A stretch of DNA of 64,000 bases from Paenibacillus sp. FSL H8-0537 (GTDB lineage: Bacteria > Bacillota > Bacilli > Paenibacillales > Paenibacillaceae): NCBI RefSeq assembly GCF_038051995.1, contig NZ_CP150290.1, positions 5,637,001-5,701,000 of the forward strand, written 5' to 3'. A program made the translations under genes and the position numbers. Within the stretch, counting starts at the first letter, position 1, and the number at the start of each line of letters is the position of its first letter. Below are positions 15,810 through 28,200 of this stretch, one piece after another. Under the pieces are notes generated by a model. The model was not told the origin of the DNA and did not search any database. It saw only the letters and a program-made list of their open reading frames with translations.

Positions 15810-18800
15810 TCAAAACGGCACCTTATGAGATTCCATCTTCCGCTCAATAATGTGTTGGACGATGCCACCAATCACGTTCGCGTTTTCTTCCACGTATTCA
15901 GGAGCAAACACCTGCTCGTGAACCCCGGCGAGCTGATATTCCTCGTAGTTTTGCAAGGTAGCTTCCTGCCATGACGGCCTATGTTCAAGCGCTCCGCGCT
16001 CTCTGGAACCCTCCGCGATTAGCCCGTGAATATTCGCCTGAACCGTGCCCGAGTGAATCAGCTTCGCTCCATATGTCAGATACGCCCGCACTTTGCGCTC
16101 CACGCGTTCGCGAATGAATGGGTTGTCGAGCAATTCTTTCTCCTCGCCTTCGGCAGGCTCCAGAATTTCCTTGATGTCACTTTCCACTTCGTCCATCGGC
16201 GTTTCGAATTGTTTATACGCAGAATCCAACATAATCAGGTCGGAGACGCGGCCGCCTCTCCTCTCTATCGCTTGGGCCACCTCATACATCAGATTGCCGC
16301 CCAACGAATACCCCAGCAGCACATACGGCGAGCCGTCCTGCACGCGGAGCATCTCCTCCACATAACGGTCTGGTATGTCTTTGAAGCCATACGTGTCGTC
16401 TATAAAATCTATGGCGTAAAGTACGCAGCGGTCATCCAGCTTCTTCGCAAGTTCCATATAGCTTATGCCATATCCGCCCCCCGGAGGAAAGCAAAAGACG
16501 TTGATCGCTCCGTTTTCGTTGAGTTTCATAAAGCGGTCGCCGCTGTGTCCCTCCAGCCCGGATTGCCAGATCTCATAAGCCATCGCTTCGACGGACGGAT
16601 TCTGGAACATGCTGTGGAGTGAGATTTCGACTCCCATTGCGGCATACACTTTTTGAATCAATTGCATAAGGCTTAAGGAATGTCCGCCAAGATCGAAGAA
16701 ATTGTCCTTCACTCCGACTCTCTCCGTTCCAAGCACCTCTTGCCAAATCGGCACGAGCTGCTCTTCCAGCGGTGTACGAGGCGCGATGTATTCCGCACCG
16801 GTATTCACGCTTCCCTCCGGCGCAGGCAGCGCCTTGCGGTCCGTCTTCCCGTTCGCCGTCAGCGGCATCTTCTCCAGCTGCACGAAGTACGACGGGATCA
16901 TGTATCCCGGCATCTCCTGCAGCAGCCTTCCTCTTAGTTCGCTCACCGTCAGCAGCTTGTCCGCTACCACGTACGCGCACAGCTGCTTCTCGCCGCTTTC
17001 ATCCTCCCGCGCCATGACCATCGCTTCCTGCACCGACTCCACCTTCAACAGCTGCGCTTCCACTTCCCCAAGCTCGATTCGGTACCCCCGTATTTTCACT
17101 TGATGGTCGATCCGTCCCATGTATTCGATGTTGCCATCCGGCAGCCATCTCGCCAGATCTCCCGATCGGTACATTCGCTCCCCTGGCGCAAACGGATCTT
17201 CCACGAATTTCTCCGCCGTCAGCTCTGGGCGGTTCAAGTACCCGCGAGCCAGACCTTCTCCAGCTACATACATCTCCCCTGCCACTCCCGCTGGTACGCA
17301 TCGGCGCTTGCCATCCAGCACGTACACCTTCAGCGTCGGGATCGGTCTTCCGATATTGCTTCTCCCCTCGGCGATTTCCACCTCGGTGATTTCCTTGTAG
17401 GTCACGTGCACCGTCGTTTCGGTGATCCCGTACATATTGATCAACTCCGTAGCCGGGTACCTCTTCCTCCAGTCCTTCAGCTGCTGCGGCGCCAGCGCCT
17501 CTCCTCCGAAGATGACCTTCCGAAGGCTCAGCGTCTGCCCGCTCTCCGTCAGCGCTTCGCGAAGCAGCTGGTAGAAATACGTCGGCGTCTGGTTCAGAAT
17601 CGTCACGCCCCGCTCCTTCAGCAGTTGCAGGAACTGTGCCGGCTGTTTCGCCGTCATCGGCGGCACTATGACCAGCTTGCCTCCGTACAGCAGCGCTCCG
17701 TACATTTCCCACACCGAGAAATCGAAGCAGAACGAGTGGAACAAGGTCCACGTATCGGATGGGCCGAAGTCGAACCGGTTCTTGCTGTTGAACAGCAGCC
17801 GCACGACGTTCTTATGCTCGATCAAGGTGCCTTTCGGCTTGCCCGTCGTTCCCGACGTATAGATCACATAAGCCAGATCGTTCGGCTGGTTAACCGAGGC
17901 CAGGCTCGTGCTGTCCGCTGCGTAGGTCTGCTCGTCATCCAGAAGCAGGCAGACACCCGCAAACGTCGCTTTGTCCCGCAAATGCGCTTGCAGCAGCAGC
18001 ACACCGACTCCCGAATCGTCCAGCATATAGCGGATACGCTCCTCTGGATACTCTGGATCGATCGGCACATACGCCCCACCCGCCTTCAAGATAGCGAGAA
18101 TCCCGATCACCATGGAAGGGGAACGTTCAGCCATAATGCCTACCAACTGATCCGCCCCTACACCTTGGCTGCGCAAGGTGCGCGCCAGACGGTTCGCCCG
18201 CTCATTCAGCTCGCGGTACGTCAGCCGCTCGTCCTCGTACTCGACCGCGACCGCATCCGGATGACGCTCCGCTTGCTCCTCGAACAACACATGAATCGTC
18301 TTCTCTCTCGGGTAATCCGCATCCGTATCGTTGAATACGGTAACAATCTCATGCTTCTCGGCTTCAGACAGAATGTCCGCTCTATCGATGGCAAGATCCG
18401 GCTCGAACAAAACGCCAGACAGAAGCCGAATGTAATGATCGGTCACCTTGACCATAAAATCTTGGTCGTATCGGGTGGAGTCGAAGCTCAGATTCAATAC
18501 GATCGAGCCCTGCATCAATTCGAATTGAAACAAGGTGTCGGTCCAAGCTTTGTTATTCCCGGCATCCGTATGTATGTTTGCAAACGAGACCACTGTTGGG
18601 ACAACGGGCTCGCCATGCGAATTGTACTCTACATTCATAGGCCGAACCATTTTTCGAAATGGAATATTCTGATGCTCTATGGCTCCGCTGACCGACGATT
18701 TGATTTGGCCCAGCAGCGTTCTAATCGTGCTCTCACCATTCACCCTAGTTTTAATCAAAAGAACTTCTTGGCTCGGCAGATTTCCATCATCGGGCTCGCT

Positions 18801-19091
18801 GTAAGCGGGCATGCCTACAATCGTATGTTCTTGGTGAGTATAGGTGTAGAGCAACCCGTTGACTCCAGCCATTACGATCATATAGACGGCCATGTCCGAT
18901 CCATTCGCCAGCGAGAGAATTTTCGCCGCTAGCTCCTGCGGTAGCGTGCAGCAGATTACACCTATTTTGGACGCGGCATTCACGCTCGTTCCCTTATTGA
19001 CGGGGCTGCTGTACGGCAAGAAGCTCATACTATCTTCAGCGTCAAATATGTCGTTCCAATAGGCCTCTTCCCTCTCAAACACCGACTTCAT
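15810..19091 (-). CDS. NRPS3: C-lobe, A(Thr), T, thioesterase - final module
   Basis: 1093 aa from the ATG at 19091, chosen because GGAGGG lies six bases upstream and because the N-terminus [14 protein letters not shown] then matches that of NRPS2. Parts: an isolated C-terminal lobe of a condensation domain (about 1-240, no HHxxxDG motif); A domain (about 252-770) with specificity code DFWNIGMVHK, the known Thr code; T domain with Ser in [13 protein letters not shown] (about 804); and a type I thioesterase with GYSLGG (about 930). It adds the ninth residue, Thr, and releases the peptide by hydrolysis or cyclisation. Which hydroxyl would close a ring (Thr1, or a 3-hydroxy fatty acid) cannot be read from the sequence. 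Bond formation to this residue must use the complete C domain at the end of NRPS2. Confidence 0.93.
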   Translation of the reverse strand: MKSVFEREEAYWNDIFDAEDSMSFLPYSSPVNKGTSVNAASKIGVICCTLPQELAAKILSLANGSDMAVYMIVMAGVNGLLYTYTHQEHTIVGMPAYSEPDDGNLPSQEVLLIKTRVNGESTIRTLLGQIKSSVSGAIEHQNIPFRKMVRPMNVEYNSHGEPVVPTVVSFANIHTDAGNNKAWTDTLFQFELMQGSIVLNLSFDSTRYDQDFMVKVTDHYIRLLSGVLFEPDLAIDRADILSEAEKHEIVTVFNDTDADYPREKTIHVLFEEQAERHPDAVAVEYEDERLTYRELNERANRLARTLRSQGVGADQLVGIMAERSPSMVIGILAILKAGGAYVPIDPEYPEERIRYMLDDSGVGVLLLQAHLRDKATFAGVCLLLDDEQTYAADSTSLASVNQPNDLAYVIYTSGTTGKPKGTLIEHKNVVRLLFNSKNRFDFGPSDTWTLFHSFCFDFSVWEMYGALLYGGKLVIVPPMTAKQPAQFLQLLKERGVTILNQTPTYFYQLLREALTESGQTLSLRKVIFGGEALAPQQLKDWRKRYPATELINMYGITETTVHVTYKEITEVEIAEGRSNIGRPIPTLKVYVLDGKRRCVPAGVAGEMYVAGEGLARGYLNRPELTAEKFVEDPFAPGERMYRSGDLARWLPDGNIEYMGRIDHQVKIRGYRIELGEVEAQLLKVESVQEAMVMAREDESGEKQLCAYVVADKLLTVSELRGRLLQEMPGYMIPSYFVQLEKMPLTANGKTDRKALPAPEGSVNTGAEYIAPRTPLEEQLVPIWQEVLGTERVGVKDNFFDLGGHSLSLMQLIQKVYAAMGVEISLHSMFQNPSVEAMAYEIWQSGLEGHSGDRFMKLNENGAINVFCFPPGGGYGISYMELAKKLDDRCVLYAIDFIDDTYGFKDIPDRYVEEMLRVQDGSPYVLLGYSLGGNLMYEVAQAIERRGGRVSDLIMLDSAYKQFETPMDEVESDIKEILEPAEGEEKELLDNPFIRERVERKVRAYLTYGAKLIHSGTVQANIHGLIAEGSRERGALEHRPSWQEATLQNYEEYQLAGVHEQVFAPEYVEENANVIGGIVQHIIERKMESHKVPF
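16680..18342 (-). repeat. Thr A-domain DNA repeat, copy 1 (NRPS3)
   Basis: Near-identical DNA to 20702-22364 (offset 4,022) and 44972-46626 (offset about 28,292). It runs from the start of the A domain to the T-domain serine region. Flanking C and TE sequences are much less alike. Confidence 0.85.
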
Positions 19092-19128
19092 TATTATCCC
19101 TCCCCATACTGGTGTCAGACAAAACCCG

Positions 19129-19164
19129 GAGTGTGTGCCCCCGGAACAAGACGGACACACACTC
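19129..19164 (-). other. Intergenic hairpin between NRPS2 and NRPS3
   Basis: Perfect 9-bp inverted repeat GAGTGTGTG / CACACACTC plus two further pairs after one mismatch, 47 bp after the NRPS2 stop and 38 bp before the NRPS3 start. On the transcript it is followed by CGGGTTTTG, only a short U run. A similar hairpin lies in the NRPS1-NRPS2 gap. Possible roles are an mRNA-stabilising or processing element or a leaky attenuator. Confidence 0.6.
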
Positions 19165-19210
19165 TTTCGGGTATATTTCGGGTATAGACGGTGCATTTCT
19201 TCGGTTCTGT

Positions 19211-22200
19211 CTAGAATGCAAATTCAATGTCCTCCAACGAGCCTTTGCGGCTTGCCGAAGGCGCATGACATTGGATTTGGTTTAATGGGATGTTCGGGTC
19301 TTCGCAAATCTGCGACAACACGAACAGGAAATCCTTCAACATTTTATGGATCATCGCCGGTTTGAACAGCTTAGCGCAATACTGGAAGCCGCCCGTGATG
19401 ACTCCGTTATCTTCCGCTACAAACAATGAAAGATCGAATTTCGCATCATTCGTATGGTCAAGAACGTACGGGGTCAAGTGCAGCGCTTCAAACCGGGCCT
19501 CACGATCCTCGGTATTCTGCATGACAAACATCGTGTCGAACACCGGATTACGACTTGCGTCCCGTTTCACATTCAACCGTTCTACAAGCTCTTCGAAAGG
19601 ATAGTCTTGATGTTCGAATGCACCCAAGGTCGTTTCTTTGACTTCTTCCAGGAAGGAAGCAAACGTCTTGTCTCCCGCCGGGTAATTGCGGATGGCAAGC
19701 GTGTTGACAAACATCCCGAGCAGCGGCTCCAAATCCGGATGTGTTCTTCCTGCGACAGGCGTCCCCACAATGATGTCTTTCTGGCCGCTGTATTTGGAGA
19801 GCAGCACGTTATAGGCGGATAGGAGAACCATATACAGCGTGCTCCCGCGTGTTGCCGCCAATTGGTTTAATTGCCGTGCAAGCTCGGAATCGACTTCGAA
19901 TTCGACATGTGCTCCTTCAAAGCTTCGAACAGAAGGCCGTTCGTAATCCGTTGGCAAATCTGCCACAGGCAGTTCCCCTTCGAACGCCTGCAGCCAATAC
20001 CCCTCCTGCTTATTCATGCGCTCGCGCTGCGCCTCGTGCTGCTGCCATACGGCAAAATCCTTGTACTGAATCCGCAAAGCGGGGAGCTCCTCGCCTGCAT
20101 AGAGTCGGGACCATTCATCCACCAAAATCCCCATAGAAGCACCGTCGGAAATTAAGTGATGCATGTCCACCATCAGCAGATGGCGCTCCGGCTCCAGCTC
20201 GACGAGTTCTACGCGAAGCAGAGGCGGATGCTTCAAATCAAAGGTGCGGACGAAACCGCGGACAATGTCTTCGACCTCTTCTTCGTCAGCCTGCCCATAC
20301 TCCACCTCAAATTCCACTTGCGCGTGCACCCGCTGTACCGGTTCGCCGTGCACCATCTCAAAGCCGGTGCGCAAAATCTCATGTCGTGCGATCAGCTTCC
20401 TAAACGACTCTTCAAACCGCTCACGATTCAGCGGACCTTCAAGCGTCATGAATTCCGGCATGTTGTAGCTTTGTTCCGCGCCTTCCAGTTGATGCAGAAT
20501 GTAAAGCCGCTTTTGCGCCGAGGATAGCGGGTAGTACGCTCTTTCCTCAACGGTCGGTATGGATGCATAGGTCATTTGCGTCATGTCGGCGATCGCTTTC
20601 GCCATCTCCTCAATGGTCGGGAGCCGGAATACATCCCGCAGCGGCAGATTGACGTTCATCTCTTTATAGAGCTTGCTTACCAACGCAGTCGCACGCAGGG
20701 AATGCCCCCCAAGATCGAAGAAATTGTCCTTCACTCCGATCCTTTCAGCTCCAAGCACCTCTTGCCAAATCGGCACGAGCTGCTCTTCCAGCGGTGTACG
20801 AGGCGCGGTGTATTCCGCACCGGTATTCACGCTTCCTTCCGGCGCGGGCAGCGCCTTGCGGTCCGTCTTCCCATTCGCCGTCAGCGGCATCTTCTCCAGC
20901 TGCACGAAGTACGACGGAATCATGTATGCCGGCATCTCCTGTAACAGCCTTCCTCTTAGCTCGCTCACCGTCAGCAGTTTGTCCGCTACCACGTACGCGC
21001 ACAGCTGCTTCTCCCCGCTTTCATCCTCCCGCGCCATGACCATCGCTTCCTGCACCGACTCCACCTTCAACAGCTGCGCTTCCACTTCCCCAAGCTCGAT
21101 CCGGTAACCGCGTATCTTCACTTGATGGTCGATCCGTCCCATGTATTCGATGTTGCCGTCCGGCAGCCATCTCGCCAGATCCCCCGATCGGTACATCCGC
21201 TCGCCTGGTGTAAACGGATCGTCCACGAATTTCTCCGCCGTCAGCTCTGGGCGGTTCAAGTACCCGCGCGCCAGACCTTCTCCGGCTACATACATCTCCC
21301 CAGCCACTCCCGCTGGCACGCATCGGCGGTTGCCATCCAGCACGTACACCTTCAGCGTCGGGATCGGTCTTCCGATATTGCTTCTCCCCTCGGCGATTTC
21401 CACCTCGGTGATTTCCTTGTAGGTCACGTGCACCGTCGTTTCGGTGATCCCGTACATATTGATCAACTCCGTAGCCGGGTACCTCTTCCTCCAGTCCTTC
21501 AGCTGCTGCGGCGCCAGCGCCTCTCCTCCGAAGATGACCTTCCGAAGGCTCAGCGTCTGCCCGCTCTCCGTCAGCGCTTCGCGAAGCAGCTGGTAGAAAT
21601 ACGTCGGCGTCTGGTTCAGAATCGTCACGCCCCGCTCCTTCAGCAGCTGCAGGAACTGTGCCGGCTGTTTCGCCGTCATCGGCGGTACAATCACCAGCTT
21701 GCCTCCGTACAGCAGCGCCCCGTACATTTCCCACACCGAGAAGTCGAAGCAGAACGAGTGGAACAAGGTCCACGTATCGGATGAGCCGAAGTCGAACCGG
21801 TTCTTGCTGTTGAACAGCAGCCGGACGACGTTCTTGTGCTCGATCAAGGTGCCTTTCGGCTTGCCCGTCGTTCCCGAGGTATAGATCACATAGGCCAGAT
21901 CGTTCGGCTGGTTAACCGAGGCGAGGCTCGCGCTATCCGCTGCGTAGGTCTGCTCGTCATCCAGAAGCAGGCAGACGCCTGCAAAGGTCGCTTTGTCCTG
22001 CAAATGCGCTTGCAGCAGCAGCACACTGGCTCCCGAATCGTCCAGCATGTAGCGAATGCGCTCCTCCGGATACTCCGGATCGATCGGCACATACGCCCCA
22101 CCCGCCTTCAGAATCGCAAGAATCCCGATCACCATGGAAGGGGAACGTTCAGCCATAATGCCCACCAGCTGATCCGCCCCTAGGCCTTGGCTGCGCAGGG

Positions 22201-25200
22201 TACGCGCCAGACGGTTCGACCGCTCATTCAGCTCGCGGTACGTCAGCCGCTCGTCCTCGTACTCGACCGCGACTGCATCCGGATGACACTCCGCCTGCTC
22301 CTCGAACAACATGTGAATCGTCTTCTCTCTCGGGTAATCCGCATCCGTATCGTTGAATACGGTAAGCAATTGAATGCTCTCTTCCGATGTCATCATATCC
22401 AGCGTTTCAAGGGTCGCCGATGGGGTCTGGATGACGTTCTCAATCAACCGGTCGAAGTGCTTCGCCAACCGTTCCATCGTTTCCCTTGTATATAACGCCG
22501 TCGTGTATTCGATGCCGCATACCAGCCTGTCAGCATCCTCTGCGATTTCCAGCGTCAGATCAAACTTCGCTATAGACCGTTCGTTCGCGAAAGGTGCCAA
22601 GCGCAGCCCGTCGATAGCAAATTCCCCTTCTTCCACGTTTTGCATGACCAGAAGCGTGTCAAAGAGCGGATTGCGGCTTACGTCGCGAGACACCCGTACT
22701 TTTTCCACCAGTTCCTCGAACGGGTAATCCTGATGTTCATAGGCCTGCATGGTCGTTTCTTGTATTTCCTTCAAGAAGGAGCGGAATGATTTCTCCCCTA
22801 ACGGATAGCTGCGAATCGCCAGCGTGTTGACAAACATCCCGATCAGCGGCTCCAAATCGCCGTGACTTCTGCCTGCAATTGGCGAGCCTACGATGATGTC
22901 TTCTTGGCCGGAATATTTATGAAGCAGTGTGGTATAAAGGGCTAAAAGCACCATATACAACGTGGCCCCCGATTCAGCGGCAAGCTGCCGCAAGGCCACA
23001 CTCTTCCGCGCGTCGATTACGAACTCGTACGTGTCTCCTTTGAAGCTGCGGAATACAGGACGAGCGAAATCCGTCGGCATCTCGAGCACCGGAAGCTCCC
23101 CGCTGAACTGCTCCAGCCAGTACGCCTCCTGACGCTTCATCCTATCCTTCTGCGATTCAGACTGCTGCCACACGGCATAGTCCTTGTACTGAATGAGCAA
23201 AGGCGACAGTTCTTCCCCGCCATACAAGTGGACAAACTCCTCCACCAATATCTCCATCGACACGCCATCCGAGATAATATGATGCATGTCGAACAGCAGA
23301 ATGTGGCGGCTTTGCTCCAGCTCGATCAATCCGACCCGCAGCAGCGGAGGCTTAGCAAGGTCAAACGACCGGACAAATTCGCGCACGAGCTCGTCGGCTT
23401 CCCGTTCGTTAGCGACCTGCTTGTACTCAACCGCAAAATCCACCTGCGGGTATATCCGCTGTGCCGGCTCGCCGTCTACCAGCTCAAACCCGGTGCGCAG
23501 CGACTCATGACGCGCAATCAGAGCACGGAACGCCGCTTCGAAACGTGCCCGGTCGAGTGCCCCTTCGAGCAGCATCGCTCCCGGCATGTTGTAGCTTTGC
23601 TCGGCTTCTTCCATCTGGTGCAAAATGTACATCCGTTTCTGCGTGGAGGATAAAGGATAATACTCCTGATCCTTAGCCACCGGAATGGAGGCATATTGCC
23701 GCTGCTCCATCCGGTTGATCGCTTCGGCCATTTCCTCGACCGTCGCGTAGCGGAACACGTCCCGCAGCGGCAGATTCACGTTCAGCTCCTTGTGGATCTT
23801 GCTGACCAGCGTAGTCGCTCGCAAGGAGTGGCCACCGAGATCAAAGAAGTTTTCTCGAACGCCAACCTGCTCAGCCCCGAGTACCTCCTGCCAGATGCCT
23901 GCCAGCTTCGCCTCCAGCGCTGTCCGTGGCGCAACATGCTCCACCCCACTCTGTCCGCCTTCCGGTGCTGGCAGCGCCTTGCGGTCGATTTTGCCATTCG
24001 CGGTGAGCGGCAGCCTCTCCAACTGCACAAAGTACGACGGGATCATGTACCCCGGCAGCTCCTGCGACAACGCCGCTCTCAGCTCGCTTGCCTTTCGCTC
24101 ATTGTCCGCCGTGTAGTACGCGCACAGGGCTTTCTCCCCGCCTGCGTCCTCTCGCACCACCACGACCGCTTCCCCTATGCCTTCCGCTTTCAGCAGCTGC
24201 GACTCGATCTCCCCGATCTCGATCCGGTATCCCCGGATTTTTGCCTGATGGTCGATCCGTCCAATAAAGTCCACGTTCCCGTCCGGCATCCAGCGCGCCA
24301 GATCCCCCGTCCGGTATAGACGCTCCCTCGCTTCGAACGGGCTCGGCACAAACTTCTCCGCCGTCAGCTCCGGTTGATTCCAGTAGCCTCGGGCCACCCC
24401 CGCTCCTCCGATGCACAACTCGCCCAGCACGCCCACCGGCACCGGATTCAGATGCGCATCGACGATCGCAAACCGTGCATTCAGCCACGCCTTGCCGATC
24501 GGCACGTTGCCCGTTTCCGGCAGCTTCTCCAACGGCTCCTCGTAGTAGCTCGAGTCGATCGCCGCTTCCGTCACGCCGTAGGCGTTTATGATGCGGATCT
24601 GCCCGCCGTATCTCTCCTGCAGCTCCCGGTAATCCCCCACGCTGCAGCTGTCTGAGCTCGTAATCAGCAGCCGCATCGAGGGAAGCTCCAGCTCCTGCTC
24701 GGCGATATACGCCATGAACGGCACGATCAGCGCCGGTGTCGATTCGAAGATCGTAATCTCGCATTCCTGTATCCAGCTGTACAGCCGGGCAGGGTCGATC
24801 CGGTCGTCCTTCGGACAAATGACCATCGTTCCCCCGTTGTACAGCGTCCGCGCTATATCCCCCACGAACACGTCGAAGGAGAAGCTCGCTAATTGCAGCA
24901 GCCGGACCGGGAACTCGCTCAGGCGGTACTCTCGGCGATAGCCTTCCGCCGTATTCACCAGACTGCGGTGCTCGATCATGACGCCCTTCGGACGTCCCGT
25001 TGTCCCCGACGTATAGATCACATAGGCCAGATCACTCGGCTTGTTGACGTGCGTCAAATTCATCCGGTTCGAATCGTTCGACGCGCCTTCGCGGTACAGC
25101 GTCTCGTCATCCAAGCACAGCACGGTCTGCAGCGTCTGCTCTTCCGCCAGCCACTCCCGCGTCCGCTCCTCTAGATGCGTCTGTGTCAGAAGCACTTCCG

Positions 25201-28200
25201 CTCCGCTGTCCGCCAGCATAAAACGGATCCGGTCGGCCGGGTAATCCGGATCGAGCGGCACATAGGCGCCTCCCGCCTTCCATACCGCCAGCGCCCCGAC
25301 CAGCATGTCCACCGACCGATCGGCCAGAATGCCGACCAACTGATCCGGCTTCACCCCTTGGACTCGCAGGCTGCGCGCCAGAGCGTTCGAACGCTCGTTC
25401 AGCTCGCGGTAGGTCAGCCGCTTCTCCTCGTAAACCACCGCCGTCGCCTCCGGGCTCCGCTCCACTTGTTCCTCAAACAGGTGATGGAAGGTTTTCTCCA
25501 GCAGCGGCGGCGCGGTCTCTGGATTGAATACGCGCTGAATCTGCTCCTGCTCCTCCGTCGTCAGCATGCCTAACGATGCGATTTTCGCGCCCGGATCGTT
25601 CACGATCGCGGCGACCACTTGCTCGAAGTGCTTCGCCAACCGCTCTGCCGTTTCTTGCTTGTACAATGCGGTTGCATATTCGAGGGCGCATTCTAACCCG
25701 TCGCTGCCTTCTAGGACGTCCAGGCTCAGGTCAAATTTCGACATCCCGTAGTCACTCGGAAACGACGTCAAACGAAGCCCTTCGAGCGCAAATTCCTTGT
25801 TTTCAATATTTTGCAGCGAAAACATCGTTTCAAAGAGCGGACTGCGGCTCAAGTCGCGAGTCAGCTGCAATTGTTCCACCAGTTCCTCGAACGGATAATC
25901 CTGGTGCTCGTAGGCACCCAAGGTCGTTTCCTTCACTTCCGCCAGATACGACAGGAATGTTTTCTCTCCGGACGGGCCGTTGCGCAGCGCCAGTGTATTG
26001 ACGAACATCCCGATCAAGGGCTGCAGGTCGCCATGCGTCCTTCCCGCGATTGGCGTGCCGACGACAATATCTTCCTGACCCGTGTACTTTTGCAGCAGGA
26101 TCGTATACGCCGCAAGCAACACCATGTACAGCGTCGCGCCATTTTCCGCCGCAATTCGCTTCAAGCCCTCGCTCTTCTCGGCATCCATATGGAACTGCAG
26201 CGTATGCCCATCGTATCGCTGCACGGCAGGACGCGCATAATCTGTCGGCAGCTCCAGCACTGGCAGTTCTCCGCTAAACTGGCTCAGCCAGTAGGCTCCC
26301 TGCTTGTTCAAACGCTCGCGCTGCGCTTCGGATTGCTGCCATACCGCGTAATCCTTGTACTGTATCCGCAGCTCAGGAAGCTCCTCGCCGCCGTACAGGC
26401 GGGCGAATTCTTCAACGAGGACATCCGTAGATACGCCGTCCGAAATAATATGATGCATGTCGACGAGCAGGATATGGCGCTCTTCCGCCAGCTGGATCAA
26501 GCCTATCCGCAGGAGCGGCGGCTTCTTCAGATCGAACGCACGGATAAAGGCCCGCACCTTCTGTTCCGCCTCTTCCTCGCTTGCCTCCATATACGCCACG
26601 GCAAAATCCACCTCGGGATATACCCGTTGTACCGGTTCGCCATTTACGATCTCGAACCCGGTGCGCAGCGTCTCATGGCGTGCGATCAGACCGCGGAACA
26701 CCGCTTCAAACCGTTCCCGCACAAGCGTTCCCTCCAGCAGCATCGCTCCTGGCATGTTGTAGCTTTGCTCCGCCCCTTCCAGCTGGTGCAAAATATAAAG
26801 CCGCTTCTGCGCCGACGATACGGGGTAATGCTCGCTTGCCTCCGTCCGAGGAATCGCTTCGTAGGCCTGCTGCGCCATCCCCTCGAGCACTTCCGCCATC
26901 TTCTCGACGGTAGCCGAGCGAAACACCTCTTTTAACGGCAGACTGACGTTCAATTCCTTGTGAATCCGGCCCACCAGCGTAGTCGCGCGCAGCGAGTGGC
27001 CGCCAAGCTCGAAGAAATTATCGTGGACGCCGACCCTTCCCACTCCAAGCACGTCCTGCCAGATGAGTGCCAGCTTCACTTCCAGCGGCGTTCTCGGCGC
27101 CACATAGTCCATCCCCGTCTGCATGCTTTCCTCCGGGGCCGGAAGCGCTCGGCGGTCCACCTTCCCGTTGGTCGTCAGCGGCATCTGCTCCAGCTGCACA
27201 AAGTACGTCGGGATCATATAGCCTGGGAGCTCTTGCGACAGCGTGCTTCTTAGTTCACTTGCCGCCAGCTTGCTGCCAGCTACGAAGTATGCGCAAAGCT
27301 GCTTCTCCCCTTCGGTGGTTTCACGAACCACGACCGTCGCTTTTTCGATCGGCTCCACCTTGAGCAAATGCGATTCGATCTCGCCCAGCTCGATGCGGAA
27401 GCCGCGGATCTTCACCTGATCATCAATCCGGCCCACATACTCAATCGTGCCGTCCGGAAGCCATCTAGCTAGGTCGCCCGTCCGGTACATCCGCTCACCT
27501 GGTGCAAACGGGTTGTCCACAAACTTCTCGGCCGTCAGCTCTGGACGGTTCAAGTAGCCTCGAACCAATCCTTCTCCCCCTACGCACAGCTCCCCGGCAA
27601 CTCCAATCGGCTGCAGCTTGTTCCTTGCGTCAACGATGTAGACCGTCGTGTTGCTGAGCGGCTGTCCGATTGGGATGTTCACGGCATCCTGGCTCACCTC
27701 ATTCACGTCCAACCAGGTTGTATAAACCGCGCTTTCCGACGGACCGTATGCATGCTTGAGTTTGCCGGGTCCGATATAGCTGAGCGCTTTGCGGACGTGA
27801 CTGACGGAAACCCGTTCGCCCCCGAACAAAATCACTCTCAGGTGGCGCAAACAATGGACATTGGCGTCCACAAGCACATTAAAGAAAGCTGTTGTAATGA
27901 GCATCACCGAAATGTGCTGCGTTTCGATTAGACCCGCCAATTGCTCGACGTCCAGCATCGTTTCTTTTGGCACTAGAACTAGTCTAGCTCCATTGGTTAA
28001 AGCCCCGAAAATATCAAAAGCCGACCCGTCGAAGGAGTAGCTGGACAACTGCAGCACACGATCCTGATCTGTAATCTCAATATAGTTCGTATTCCGAACA
28101 ATTCGCATCAGGTTGCGATGAGTGGTTAGATTGCCTTTCGGCTTGCCGGTCGTACCCGACGTGTAAATGACGCACACCAAGTCAGTCGCTCCGTTACTGT

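Noticed and set aside
17100..18932. Long plus-strand ORFs opposite the NRPS genes (for example 17100-18932, 25811-26935, 36635-37759)
   Set aside because: They recur at the same offsets wherever the antisense module is duplicated, have low-complexity Arg/Leu/His-rich products and no ribosome binding sites. They are antisense shadows of GC-rich coding sequence.
19092..19196. Longer N-terminus for NRPS3 (start at 19196), and likewise for NRPS2 (40205-40291)
   Set aside because: Both extensions run through intergenic hairpins and lack binding sites. The inner ATGs have good sites and give matching N-termini in the two proteins.
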